Source: Endothia cerciana (Eukaryota > Ascomycota > Sordariomycetes > Diaporthales > Cryphonectriaceae). Taken from it: a stretch of DNA of 64,000 nt. The stretch covers positions 124,001 through 188,000 of the forward strand of contig JALRMH010000008.1 of NCBI GenBank assembly GCA_026119935.1, written 5' to 3'. This document shows, piece after piece, positions 23,598 to 33,012 of the stretch; the first letter of the stretch is position 1; each line of letters begins with the position of its first letter. A program made the position numbers and the translations under genes. A model generated the notes under the pieces. The model was not told the origin of the DNA, made no database searches, and saw nothing but the letters and a program-made list of their open reading frames with translations.

Positions 23598-24367
23598 TCA
23601 CCAGACCCGCCAGTCCCACCACCCACGGGCCACGACACGATATGACAGCAACGGGAGGTCTGGGCAGTGAGTGGCAGGCCACGTCCTGTCCTCCTCTTCC
23701 AATCTGGGAAAAAGTTGGACAGGGCACGGCAAGGGTATGGGGGTACCGTTCCATACTAGGGCAGGAATTCGTGCCCCGGGCCTCTGGTCTTGATCTTGTC
23801 CATCCAGGGCAATGGGAGGTCGTTCGTCGTCGTCTGGTCCCAGCTGGTGTACAACAGTACATAGTACCACCATAGTGCGTGGCGTGGCGTGGCGTGGCAT
23901 AGCGTGAAAGGACCGACTGCGGCTTGCTGCTGCGCTACTTTACCGCCTGCCTCCACGAGTACATTACATACATTAGACAGATACATAGATACACCACGCG
24001 TTTGTTCCTCTCTCCCCAGAGGGCCGCTTGAGACTTTTCTGCTCCAGCATCTTCCTGCCGAGCCCTGTACCACCAGTCGCCTTTCTTGTCCATTCGTTGG
24101 CCCAGGTGTCGTGTGTTGTGTGTTTCGATCCTTCCAGTCGTTCCGGCCCCCCCTTTCGTGACGTTCTGCGGCAGTCTCGTCACTACCCGCCGCCTTCTTT
24201 CCGCCGGCGCCCATCGCGACATCACCTTCACGCCTTCGTTTGCATCTCTAGTTCCTCTCGACCAATCTGCCCCGGGGAAGGGACCGCCGCCCCCAAACCT
24301 CACCTCCGACCTCTCGTTGCCCCGACCTTCACCTGCGCATCTGGACCGGTTGTTGCTTGTTTCTTTA

Positions 24368-24383
24368 CCCCCCCCCCCCCCCC
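24368..24383. repeat. C16 homopolymer in the GH72 leader
   Basis: Sixteen C in a row lie about 130 bp upstream of the GH72 ATG, within a CT-rich stretch that is probably transcribed leader or core promoter. Confidence 0.8.
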
Positions 24384-24513
24384 ACAATACTCATCGTGTT
24401 TCTCGCCTTACACACACCATACTCTTTCGAGGCCCAGTCCTTCCCATTCAGGTCGGCCTGGCTGTCTATTGAACCCGTCTTAACCCCCTCTCGTCCCACC
24501 GGCCACACCCAGG

Positions 24514-25990
24514 ATGAGGACCCCCTCCCTCTCCGGCCTCGCCCTGCTGGGCCTGGCCACCACCGCTCATGCCATCTCCGCCATCTCCGCCTACGGCAAC
24601 AAGTTCTTCTACGAGAATGGCACCCAGTTCTTTATCAAGGGCGTCGCCTACCAGCTGACCGAGGACGACCCCTTGGTCGACAAGACCCAGTGCTCCCTCG
24701 ACGCCTCGCTGATGCAGGACCTCGGCGCCAACACGATCCGTGTCTACCACGTCGACGCCTCTTCCGACCACACCGACTGCATGAACGTCTTCGCCGACGC
24801 CGGCATCTACCTGCTCGCTGACCTGGACACCTTCGACACTTACATACTCCCGGATAGCCCCTGGTGGAATCAGACCCAGTATGAACGATTCACCGCGGTT
24901 ATGGATGAGTTTCAACAGTACGATAACACTCTGGGCGTGAGTACCCGTCCCCCCCCCCCCCCCAAGGGCCTCTGGCTCTGCGGCGGGGTCTTGCAGCGGT
25001 CCATCGCCTGCTGACATGGAATGTACAGTTCTTCGTGGGCAACGAGGTCATTGCCGAGGCCAGCCAGAGCATGGCTGCCCCCTTCATCAAGGCCGCCGCC
25101 CGGGACCTCAAGGCCTACAGGGACTCCAAGAACTACCGCGACATCCCTGTCGGCTACAGCGCTGCTGACATCGCCCAGCTCCGTCCCATGCTGCAGGACT
25201 ATCTCACCTGTGGCGGCAATCTCTCGGACAATGTTGATTTCTTCTCCCTGAACAGTTACGAGTGGTGTGGCGACGTACATTTGTCCAAGCAACCCGCGTG
25301 TATGTCCCAGAGCCTCCTACTGACCGGGTCCTGCAGGTTACGTACCAAAGCTCCGGGTATGAGAACCTCGAGTCGGAGGCCGTGGACTTCCCGGTCCCCA
25401 TCTTCTTCAGCGAGACCGGCTGCAACACCGCGCCCCCTCGCACATTCGAAGACCAGGCTGCCATCTTTGGCGACGACATGGTCAACGACTGGTCTGGCGC
25501 TATCATCTACGAGTGGATCGAGGAGACCAACGACTACGGCCTCATCTCATACGGTCCTGCCGCTGGTACCAGCACGGGCTCCGCCATCGTCGGCGGCTAT
25601 ACGAGAACCGGCACCCCGACCCCAGTCTCGCCTGACTTCACCAACCTCAAGACCCAGTGGGCCACCCTGACGCCGACTGGAATCATGAAGTCCGATATGA
25701 CAACTAGCACGCTCTCGACCCCCACGTGTCCCGCCAGCAGCAGCGGCACCCAAGCCTGGCTCGTGAACGGCAACGTCGCGCTGCCTACCCTCGGAGAGAC
25801 TCTGTACGCTGGGACTTACACGTCATCGGTGCCCACGGGTACGGATGCCGGCTCCTCGGGCAGCACGGCATCAGGCGCCTCCTCCTCCAGCACCAGCAGC
25901 TCAAAGAACTCGGCCAGTCCTATGAGCAGCGTGACGAAGATGAGCGCCGGTCTGGTAGCGGTCACTCTGGCCTTTGCAGTTTGGTTGTGA
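24514..25990 (+). CDS. GPI-anchored beta-1,3-glucanosyltransferase (GH72, Gas/Gel family)
   Basis: This enzyme cuts and re-joins beta-1,3-glucan chains during cell-wall assembly, acting outside the plasma membrane. Three exons (24514..24936, 25029..25274, 25337..25990) give 440 residues. A signal peptide covers residues 1-20 (LALLGLATTAHA). The GH72 domain follows, with the acid/base Glu in FFVGNEV (about residue 147) and the nucleophile Glu in IFFSETGC (about residue 249); YEWCGD and DWSGAIIYEW are also family motifs. There is no Cys-rich CBM43 (X8) module, so this is the short Gas class. The C-terminus has a Ser/Thr/Gly-rich stretch (about residues 385-420) and a hydrophobic tail ending LVAVTLAFAVWL, as expected for GPI attachment. 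Intron 1 contains a C15 run directly after the donor. The identification is secure. Confidence 0.95.
24949..24963. repeat. C15 homopolymer inside GH72 intron 1
   Basis: The run starts 12 bases after the GTGAGT donor of the first intron. It is the second long C run in this gene, after the one in the leader. Confidence 0.8.
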
Positions 25991-27527
25991 TGAGGGACGG
26001 CAACAGGAATGCCAGCAGGAATGCCAACCTATCTCGCACCGCCGGAAAGACGCGCCTCGCTGAAAGGCTGCACGCACATACACACACACACACACACACA
26101 TACACGACAGACACGATGGTATTGTAGACGTCTCTTATCTGCATCAACAAGGCATGGTGCTGCACCATCTATGCGGTGGATATCCAATCCACCTGCTTAG
26201 TGGCAGGCTGAAGACGGCGTACAGGCTCTGAAGGGATAATTGGGTTGCATGAGTGATCGTTGGACAGATGTCACTGTGTGTAAGGTGGCTTTTGCATGGT
26301 AGGTACTTGCGCATACGGAAATAATTAGGAGCAGCGACAGGGATGCGTATCTGCGGGGTGGGGCAATGGAGCACGATGTTCTGTTTGCTGACCATCAGCT
26401 GAGGCATCCTGTGGTAGACGGGCTGTCTTGCCTTACATAGACCTAGAGAACGAATGATTAAGGCACAGCTTGCCCACGTCGTTACATATCTTCGCGCTCC
26501 GTCCCCTCCCGCCCCGTCGTGTCGGGTCTCGTCTCACCTCACCTCGGCTGAAAGGTGGGAATCACCACGCTCTGGCGCAGCCAAATCACCAGTTGACCGC
26601 CGGCTCGAGGTCCTCTTTAAGAAAGGCGGGGATGAGAGTCTTGATGGGACGGCAAGAGAAGGCTGAGGAATCGCAGGTGCGCATGGTGATGAGCCCATCT
26701 ATGCGGCCTCGTGATGGTGTCTTGTCTCGATTCTTGCTGGCTGTCTAGGCTGGGGTGCTTGTCGACCTGTCAGTGGGTGTGGAGTTGAGGACGAAGAGTC
26801 CTTAGACGACTGGAAAGTGTCCGGGAAACGATGGCTGCTTGGGAATAAGGTCAGGTACGCATCCCTTGGGAAAATCTCAGGAGAGCGGCTGCCGGGAGGG
26901 GTACGCACGACAAGGCTGTCGCACCCATGGAGAGAGGTCGAGCACCTCCCCCGATCTCATCTGCCTCTGGCGCACCTTTCTCGCCTGCTGAGAAGAAGTG
27001 TCTGTCGGCCCCAGTTCACTTGAATCTGTGTTCTCTTTCATCCCCGACAGCCCTTCTCGGCAACGCCTCTATCCCCTCCCACTGGGCCTTTGTCTCGATA
27101 TGTATCGAGCTGCCTGGTTGGGCGAGACACGGGATCGAGAGGATGGCCAGGAGAGGAAGTCTGTTCGCTCGCATAAGTCTCTCAGACGAAGCTGTGGGAT
27201 GATCCTTCGCATGCTGTGTCTGTATAGCCCAACCATGAAGGTTCTTCAACCGGACCCAGACTTGGGCAGAGGCGAAACGGTAAAGGTGAGGTCATGTGTA
27301 TCCCGCCTCGGCGTAAACTAGGCTTCAACGTGGTCAAGCCTGGCGGACAATTGCCCCGTTCCTTTAGAGTTGTAGTGAGCTTATTACTCTAGATCAGACC
27401 TGTCTCATTGATAAGTTTGATGTTTATATTGATTAGCCAAGTCCGGTTGCAAGTGGCGGCCATTGTGCCCCGTCAGCCGGCCCCCCTGTCCAACCACTAC
27501 TCGTATGCATGGCGCCCGCGCCCATGC
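25991..27527. other. Intergenic region between GH72 and SDR genes
   Basis: Only short frames occur. A CA microsatellite lies at about 26075-26101, in the probable 3' region of the GH72 gene. I see nothing else that can be supported. Confidence 0.55.
26075..26101. repeat. (CA)n microsatellite
   Basis: About ten CA units plus flanking CATACA variants lie roughly 90 bp after the GH72 stop codon. Confidence 0.85.
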
Positions 27528-28688
27528 TCACATGAGATTACCGTTCTTCTCACTCATCTCGTTCCCCTTCCTGCCGACGAAGGTCTTCATGGCCACATCA
27601 ATGCCTGCGACCCTGCGTGCGAGAAGCTGTAGCCCCAGTGGCAGGACGTTATACCAGTCAATGAGCCTCGCATACAGCGGCGCGCTGATATACTCGGCCA
27701 GCCCATTATCGATGGCACTTATGATCTCCTTGGCGACGTCCACGGGCTCCACGACTGGCGCGAGGAAGGAGTTGGGCGTCTGCACCCCATAGAACAGCGG
27801 CGTGGACAGCTGCCCGGGGGTCACAAGGACGGTGCGGATGTCCGGGTGGGACTGGCGCAGCTCGGCGGTGAGTGACTTGTGCAGCGCGATTAGGCCAGCC
27901 TTGGCGGCGGCGTAGTCCGTCAGCTGCGCGGCGCCGATCTGCCCGATGACGCTGGACACGGTCACGATCGTGCCGCCGTTCTGGCCGCGGATCATGGCGG
28001 GGAGGAAGGTCTTGAGGGTGTAGAAGCTGGACAGGAGGTTGGTGAGGAGGCTCTTCTCGATCTCGTCCATGCCCATGTCCAGGAGGCGCTTGCCAACCAC
28101 GATGGCGGCGTTGTTGATCAGCACGGTGGGCGTGCCGAGCTGCGAGTGATGTCAGACGAACGTGCTCCTGTTCGGGCCGGGGGCCCGAGGGTTTTATGAA
28201 GCGACACTTACGTCCTCCTCGACCTGTCTCGAGACACGCGCCAGCTGCTCCTTGCTCGTGACATCGCACCTGTAGTACGTGACACCTCTTGCCTCGCCGT
28301 TGTCCATCTCCCTCACGTCTAGCACCGCGACGGAGGCGCCGCGCATGCCGTAGACCTCCGCAATGAGCAGGCCGAGCCCGCTCGCCCCGCCCGTGATGAC
28401 AATGACCTCGTTCTCGAGGTTCACCTTGCGGGGGAGGCCGAAGGCGATGCGCCGGTTGACCTGCCCCAGGGTCCAGCACACCGTCACCAGGGTCGCGTAC
28501 CATATGGAGACCCGGATGGGAATCTTGTCCCAGTCCATGTGCTCGGCGCGGAAGCACAGGGGGACCATCCAGGCGACGAAGGGATGGAAGAAGGTCACGT
28601 TGAGGACCTTCAGGAAGAGGTCGACGGACATTGGCGCGAACCACGAGTCGCGCTGTGGCGGGCGGTCGAAGCCGCCGAGTGATGCCAT
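27528..28688 (-). CDS. Short-chain dehydrogenase/reductase, membrane-associated
   Basis: Two exons (28212..28688 and 27528..28139) give 362 residues. The Rossmann motif TGGASGLG is at 99-106 and NNAA at 168-171. The catalytic Ser is in TVSSV (about 221) and the pair YAAAK at 235-239. The first 85 residues are an extension with hydrophobic stretches (about 31-45 and 60-76), suggesting membrane or lipid-droplet association as in the RDH10/DHRS/17-beta-HSD11-like class of SDRs, which act on lipids, sterols or retinoids. The actual substrate is unknown. It uses NAD(P)H by family. The intron of 72 bp has a GTAAGT donor. The longer out-of-frame ORF on the same strand is a GC-rich shadow. The start is ATG 28688. 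Confidence 0.9.
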
Positions 28689-29294
28689 GGTGGTGACTGA
28701 GGACGTTATGAGGATGGAGGCGTTGGGGAAGGGTCCGGCAGCTGTTCTGCGTCCAACAAATGTACGTGTGCCACCTGTGCTCAAGTTGAAGTTGGGGGGA
28801 AGGCAGGACGAAAGGAAAACCTGTGCTCGAGGATCTCGGCGGCAGGGTAGAAATACAACGCAGAGCACAGAGGAACAACTTGCGACAACGGAGAGCTCCC
28901 CCTTGCCGCGACGGTTCACATGTTGAAACGTCGAGCTATGCCAGGGACCAGAGTCGCGAGGCTAGTGCGCCAGAGCCTGGCGTCAAGGGTCCTAGGGGGG
29001 ACCCCCCCTGGCGCCAGTTGGAAGGCCCACCCTTTCTGCCGAGAGCCCGGCCCGCCTGGGCAATGTTGCTGGCCCCTGGCCTTCCACCCAGCAGACACAC
29101 ATACACACACACACATGTTCTCCAGCACCTGGAAGCGACTCTCATGCAAGTCGATGCATTTCTAAATGGGACTGGAGCGAGGGCCGTCCCCGCCAGGGCA
29201 CCCACCGCCCAGGTATCATGAGTCTTGCCTACCGAACGCCTTGCAATGCATTGTGGAACCCCCGAGTAAAAGAACAATGACCTCGACACCGTTT
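28689..29294. other. Intergenic region between SDR and SOF1 genes
   Basis: No gene. It contains a short inverted GGGGGG/CCCCCCC element at 28995-29008 and a CA microsatellite at 29098-29116. Confidence 0.6.
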
Positions 29295-30766
29295 TCACTT
29301 CTCCCGAGCCAGGATCATCTTTTCACGCTCACTCCGGCGTTTCTCGAATTGCTTCTTTGTGTGCTTCCTCTCGTTCTCCTCGCGCCTCTTGATCGACTTC
29401 AGCTCCTCGCCCTTGATCTGCCCAGCTTTCTTTACCACCGTGGGGATGTGCCTATGGCGTTTGATACGCCGAATCTCGGGCCTGGGGAGGACATTGTTAG
29501 TAGCTGCCAAGACGGTCGATACGGGATTCGAGGCCCAAGACTTACATGTGCGCAAAGCGGTCCACCAGCTTCGAGTTGTACTCCTCGGCTTGCCGTTGCC
29601 TCGAGGGCTTGACGCCTTCCCTCTTGGAAGCATTCGCACGCCAAAGTCTGATATTCCCGTCGTCCGAGCCTGACATGAGATATTTGCTGTCCGGAGTCCA
29701 TTTGGTGACAAACACGCGTTGCATCCTCTTGGTGTGATAGATGTCTCGCGAGTGTCCTTGGTCACGGGGGAAAATCCTGATGGTCCTGTCGTATGAGGCC
29801 GTCACAAGTTCCTCGCCGGTGGGCGAGAATTCGACATCCATGACAGCCTGCAATTTGTCAGCAGATTGTAGGAAAGTCTCACCCGGCCCTCTTCAGCGGT
29901 TCATGGCGGTCACTTACGGCAACATGACCCTTCAACACGTTGAGGGCACGATCGAATTTACGAACATCGAAGATGTAGCAGTTGTGGTCCTCGTTCGCCA
30001 CAGCCAAGTTGAAGGCCTCCATCGGATTCCACGAAAGCCCGTTGGACGTGAACGTCAACACGGTCTTGGTCACCGGTGCGGATAACCGCACATCCCATAT
30101 AACGACAGATCTGTCGGAGGCAGTGGAGGCCAAGACAGACTGCTCCACCTGGTTGAACTTGACCGCGTTGATGGTATCGGTAGCGTTCGGCCAGCTGTAC
30201 TCTTCGGGGGCGGCCGAGAATCTTTCGAGATCATAGATCTGGATATTGCTCCCAGACGAGGCGGCGAAGGCATTTTTGGATCGGTGGTGGCTCAAGGAGG
30301 TGAACGCGCTGTTGCCAGCGAAGGTCGTGAGAGGAGCGGACTCGTCAGCGGTCGAGGGGTCGAAGAGGTGGATCTTGCGGTCTGTTCCACAGGATAAGAG
30401 CTTCTGGTCTCTGGTCCAGGTGAGCCCCTTGACGATATTTGCATGTGCACTCGCATGCCACCTCTGCTCGCGGGACTCCAGATCCCAAACCTTGACCACG
30501 CCATCCCCCGAAGCACTGGCCAGCATGTTGAGGGAGTCCGGATCCTTGGCGAGCTGATAAACCCCATCGACGTGGCCCTGACCGAGCTGGCAGATGAAGG
30601 GCTGTGCGAACATGCGCTCCATCTTGACGGCATTGAGTGCCCGCTTGTATTCCCGGGCGCGCTCGAATGGGTGGACAGCAGCGTCCATGTTCTTTGGCTG
30701 TTTGGCAACATCTGAGCCGGCCGGCTGATGCGCCGATATTGACCGGCTGAGCGTCTTGACCTTCAT
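29295..30766 (-). CDS. sof1: Sof1, U3 snoRNP WD40 protein
   Basis: Sof1 (human DCAF13) is a component of the U3 snoRNP/SSU processome that matures 18S rRNA in the nucleolus. Three exons (29918..30766, 29546..29847, 29295..29481) give 445 residues, the family length. The start MKVKTLSRS and the segment VHPFERAREYKRALNAVKME, followed by about seven WD repeats (for example VKVWDLESRE, VVIWDVRL, NIRLWRANASKREG), are characteristic. The last 60 residues form the basic Sof1-like tail: PEIRRIKRHRHIPTVVKKAG, then KSIKRREENERKH and KMILAREK. The second exon ends inside a Met codon (CACAT before a GTAAGT donor), closed by the G of exon 3. The gene is divergent from RPN6 with about 520 bp between starts, and a long GT microsatellite lies just before its ATG. 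Confidence 0.96.
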
Positions 30767-30804
30767 CGTTGGTCTGGGCCGTAGTGGTATGTGTATGTGT
30801 CTGT

Positions 30805-30847
<43 letters not shown>

Positions 30848-31288
30848 TGATGTGTGTTTCGTGGATGAAAGAGAGCGCGGGCGAGGCAGGAAAAGTCCCA
30901 GAATAATTTGGAGCAGATGCAAGCAGGGATCAGAATATTGCCAGGGCGGTGAGTGCCGTGACGATAAGATAACCAGGCGCCTCTGCCGTTCGGCCTGTGG
31001 CTGCTGTACGTCCGTACTGGCTACGTACCTCCCCTGCCTGGCTGCCGGGACGGCCTGCGCGTGCACGGCAACCTGGAGCTTTGCTGTGTGGTGTACACAG
31101 TAGCAACCTCACTGACCTTGCTGGAAAGGCTGAAGCCCGGAACTTTCCACCCCGAACAACCCATCTCGTCTAGCCCTTCCAAACAGACGACCGCACCGCC
31201 CGCCAGCGCAAACCTCACGACCGCCTCGGCCCTTGAGAACCAGAAAGCCACCCTCGCAGGAAACCAGACCAACGTCGCAAGAGACCCA
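30767..31288. promoter_or_regulatory. Shared intergenic region of the divergent SOF1 and RPN6 genes
   Basis: These 522 bp separate the two start codons and should contain both promoters. They include a (GT)n microsatellite and GTAC-rich words near 31003-31028. I do not see an obvious proteasome-associated control element, but minor variants could be missed by eye. Confidence 0.5.
30787..30846. repeat. (GT)n microsatellite next to the SOF1 start
   Basis: About 60 bases of GT/TG repeat with a few TA or TC interruptions start 21 bp upstream of the SOF1 ATG, so on the minus strand it is a CA repeat in the probable leader. Long alternating purine-pyrimidine DNA can adopt Z-form. Confidence 0.85.
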
Positions 31289-32692
31289 ATGGCGCAAGGA
31301 GATTCGGAGAGGGTGCGCGAGGCGCAGAAGGCCGCATCCACCGACCCCAAGAAGGCAGAGCAGATCTACAAGGACATCATCTCCAAGCCACCCGCCATCA
31401 CCTCCGAGGCGGCGATACGGGAATATGAGACCGCCCTGATCAGCTTGGGAGAGCATTACCGGGACCAAAAGTCAGTCTCCCGGCTCGGGATATCGCCTGT
31501 TTGCCTTCACGTGCTGACGCCGGGACAACAGAAACCCACAGGACCTGGTTGAGCTCGTCACCAAGAGCCGCACTGTTCTGTCATCCTTCGCCAAGGCGAA
31601 GACCGCAAAGCTAGGTACGGCCCGTCACACCGCTCACCTTCTGCTCTTGCCTGATCAAACGCTGACGGCGTCCGCTTCTCCATAGTCCGGCAGCTCCTCG
31701 ACCTCTTCCACGACATCCCCAACACCACCGAAATCCAGATCTCCACAACCAAGTCATGTATAGAATGGGCTACCTCAGAGCGCCGAGGCTTCCTCCGGCA
31801 GAACCTTGAGACCCGCCTCGTCGGCCTCTACATGGCCAAGCAATCTTACTACGACGCCCTGACCCTCATCAACGGGCTCCTCCGCGAGCTCAAGCGTCTA
31901 GACGACAAGCTTGTCCTCGTCGAGGTGCAGCTCCTCGAGTCCCGCGTCTACCATGCACTTGGCAACATCCCAAAGGCGCGCGCCGCACTCACCAGCGCCC
32001 GCACGTCAGCTGCCTCTGTCTACACCCCGCCCCTTCTCCAGGCGAACCTGGACATGCAGGCCGGCATGCTGCACGCCGAGGACAAGGACTTCAACACGGC
32101 ATATAGCTACTTCATCGAGGCGTTGGATGGGTACTCGCAGCTGGACGAGACGGTCAAGGCGACGGCGGCGCTGCAGTACATGCTGCTGTGCAAGGTGATG
32201 CTGAACCAGGTGGACGACGTCAACCAGCTCATGACGTCGAAGCAGGCAACAAAGTACGCCTCCAAGTCGCTCGAGGCCATGAAGGCCATCGCGCGAGCGC
32301 ACTCCAACCGGTCGCTGGACGAGTACGAGAGCGTGCTGGGCTCGTACCAGCGCGAGCTGGGCAGCGATGCATTCATCCGCGGCCACCTGCGCCGCCTGTA
32401 CGATGCAATGCTCGAGCAGAACCTGATCAAGGTCATCGAGCCGTTCTCGCGCGTCGAGATCGACCACGTTGCCAAGATGGTCAAGCTGAGCCCTGTCCAG
32501 GTCGAGGAGAAGCTGTCGCAGATGATCTTGGACAAGGTCATCATCGGTGTTCTGGACCAGGGCGCGGGATGTCTCAATATCTTCGATGAGACGCACAGGG
32601 ACGAGGCATATGATTCCGCTCTGGCAACGATCGACAAGCTGAGCAACGTGGTCGATGTTCTATACACAAACCAGGCTTCCATGCTCGAGTAG
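31289..32692 (+). CDS. rpn6: 26S proteasome regulatory subunit Rpn6 (PSMD11)
   Basis: Rpn6 clamps the 19S lid to the 20S core particle. Three exons (31289..31470, 31532..31614, 31686..32692) give 423 residues, as expected. The start MAQGDSERVREAQKAASTDP is followed by TPR-like helical repeats (EYETALISLGEHYRDQKNPQ, SCIEWATSERRGFLRQNLE, YDALTLINGLLRELKRLDDK). A PCI domain lies at about residues 220-400, with EYESVLGSYQRELGSD, DHVAKMVKLSPVQVEEKLSQ and MILDKVIIGVLDQGAGCL; the C-terminal helix ends VVDVLYTNQASMLE. Both introns are short (61 and 71 bp). The frame is open upstream of this ATG but that part does not look like protein. The gene converges on the AT-hook gene. Confidence 0.96.
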
Positions 32693-33012
32693 GTGGATAG
32701 GCTGGGTGCAATTGTAATTTTAGCTTGATAGACGACCAGGAATTAAAGACCGCATGGTATGATGGAATTCACAATGGGGCATATTGTCCACCAATACGCA
32801 GGTCTGCATACTCTGCGCCATGCTAGACTTCGGAAGGCTACGTAACACATGATGCCGCGAACCCATGCCATACAATCTGGGTGAAAATAACCAATCCGGG
32901 TATCCTGCACTGCTCAAAAACAATTTTCCCAACTCAGCCCACCGTACGGTCTATGCATCACTCGTGCTCATGGCCAGGGTGTACAGAGTAAACACATGAA
33001 AAGCGAAATTGC
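32693..33012. other. 3' intergenic region between convergent genes
   Basis: These 320 bp contain the 3' ends of RPN6 and the AT-hook gene. No coding signal is seen. Confidence 0.6.

Larger units (their letters stand above)
20769..24513. other. Long intergenic region between divergent RGS and GH72 genes
   Basis: There is no supported gene in 3.7 kb. Frames up to 199 codons exist but several exploit short tandem repeats (22580-22650, 23534-23597) and are open in more than one frame, which is typical of repeats and not coding. The part from about 24000 to 24513 is strongly pyrimidine-rich on the plus strand and looks like the promoter and long leader of the GH72 gene. Confidence 0.55.

Noticed and set aside
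22585..23600. CRISPR-like or satellite array
   Set aside because: The units are 5-7 bases in direct tandem without spacers; this is simple-sequence DNA in a eukaryote.
23497..23875. Overlapping frames through the GCACGCC repeat, both strands
   Set aside because: A 7-base repeat leaves all frames open, so they are not evidence for coding.
27706..28878. 390-codon minus-strand frame overlapping the SDR gene
   Set aside because: It is a GC-rich alternative frame of the same exons, Arg/His/Pro-rich; the true frame has the Rossmann and YxxxK motifs.
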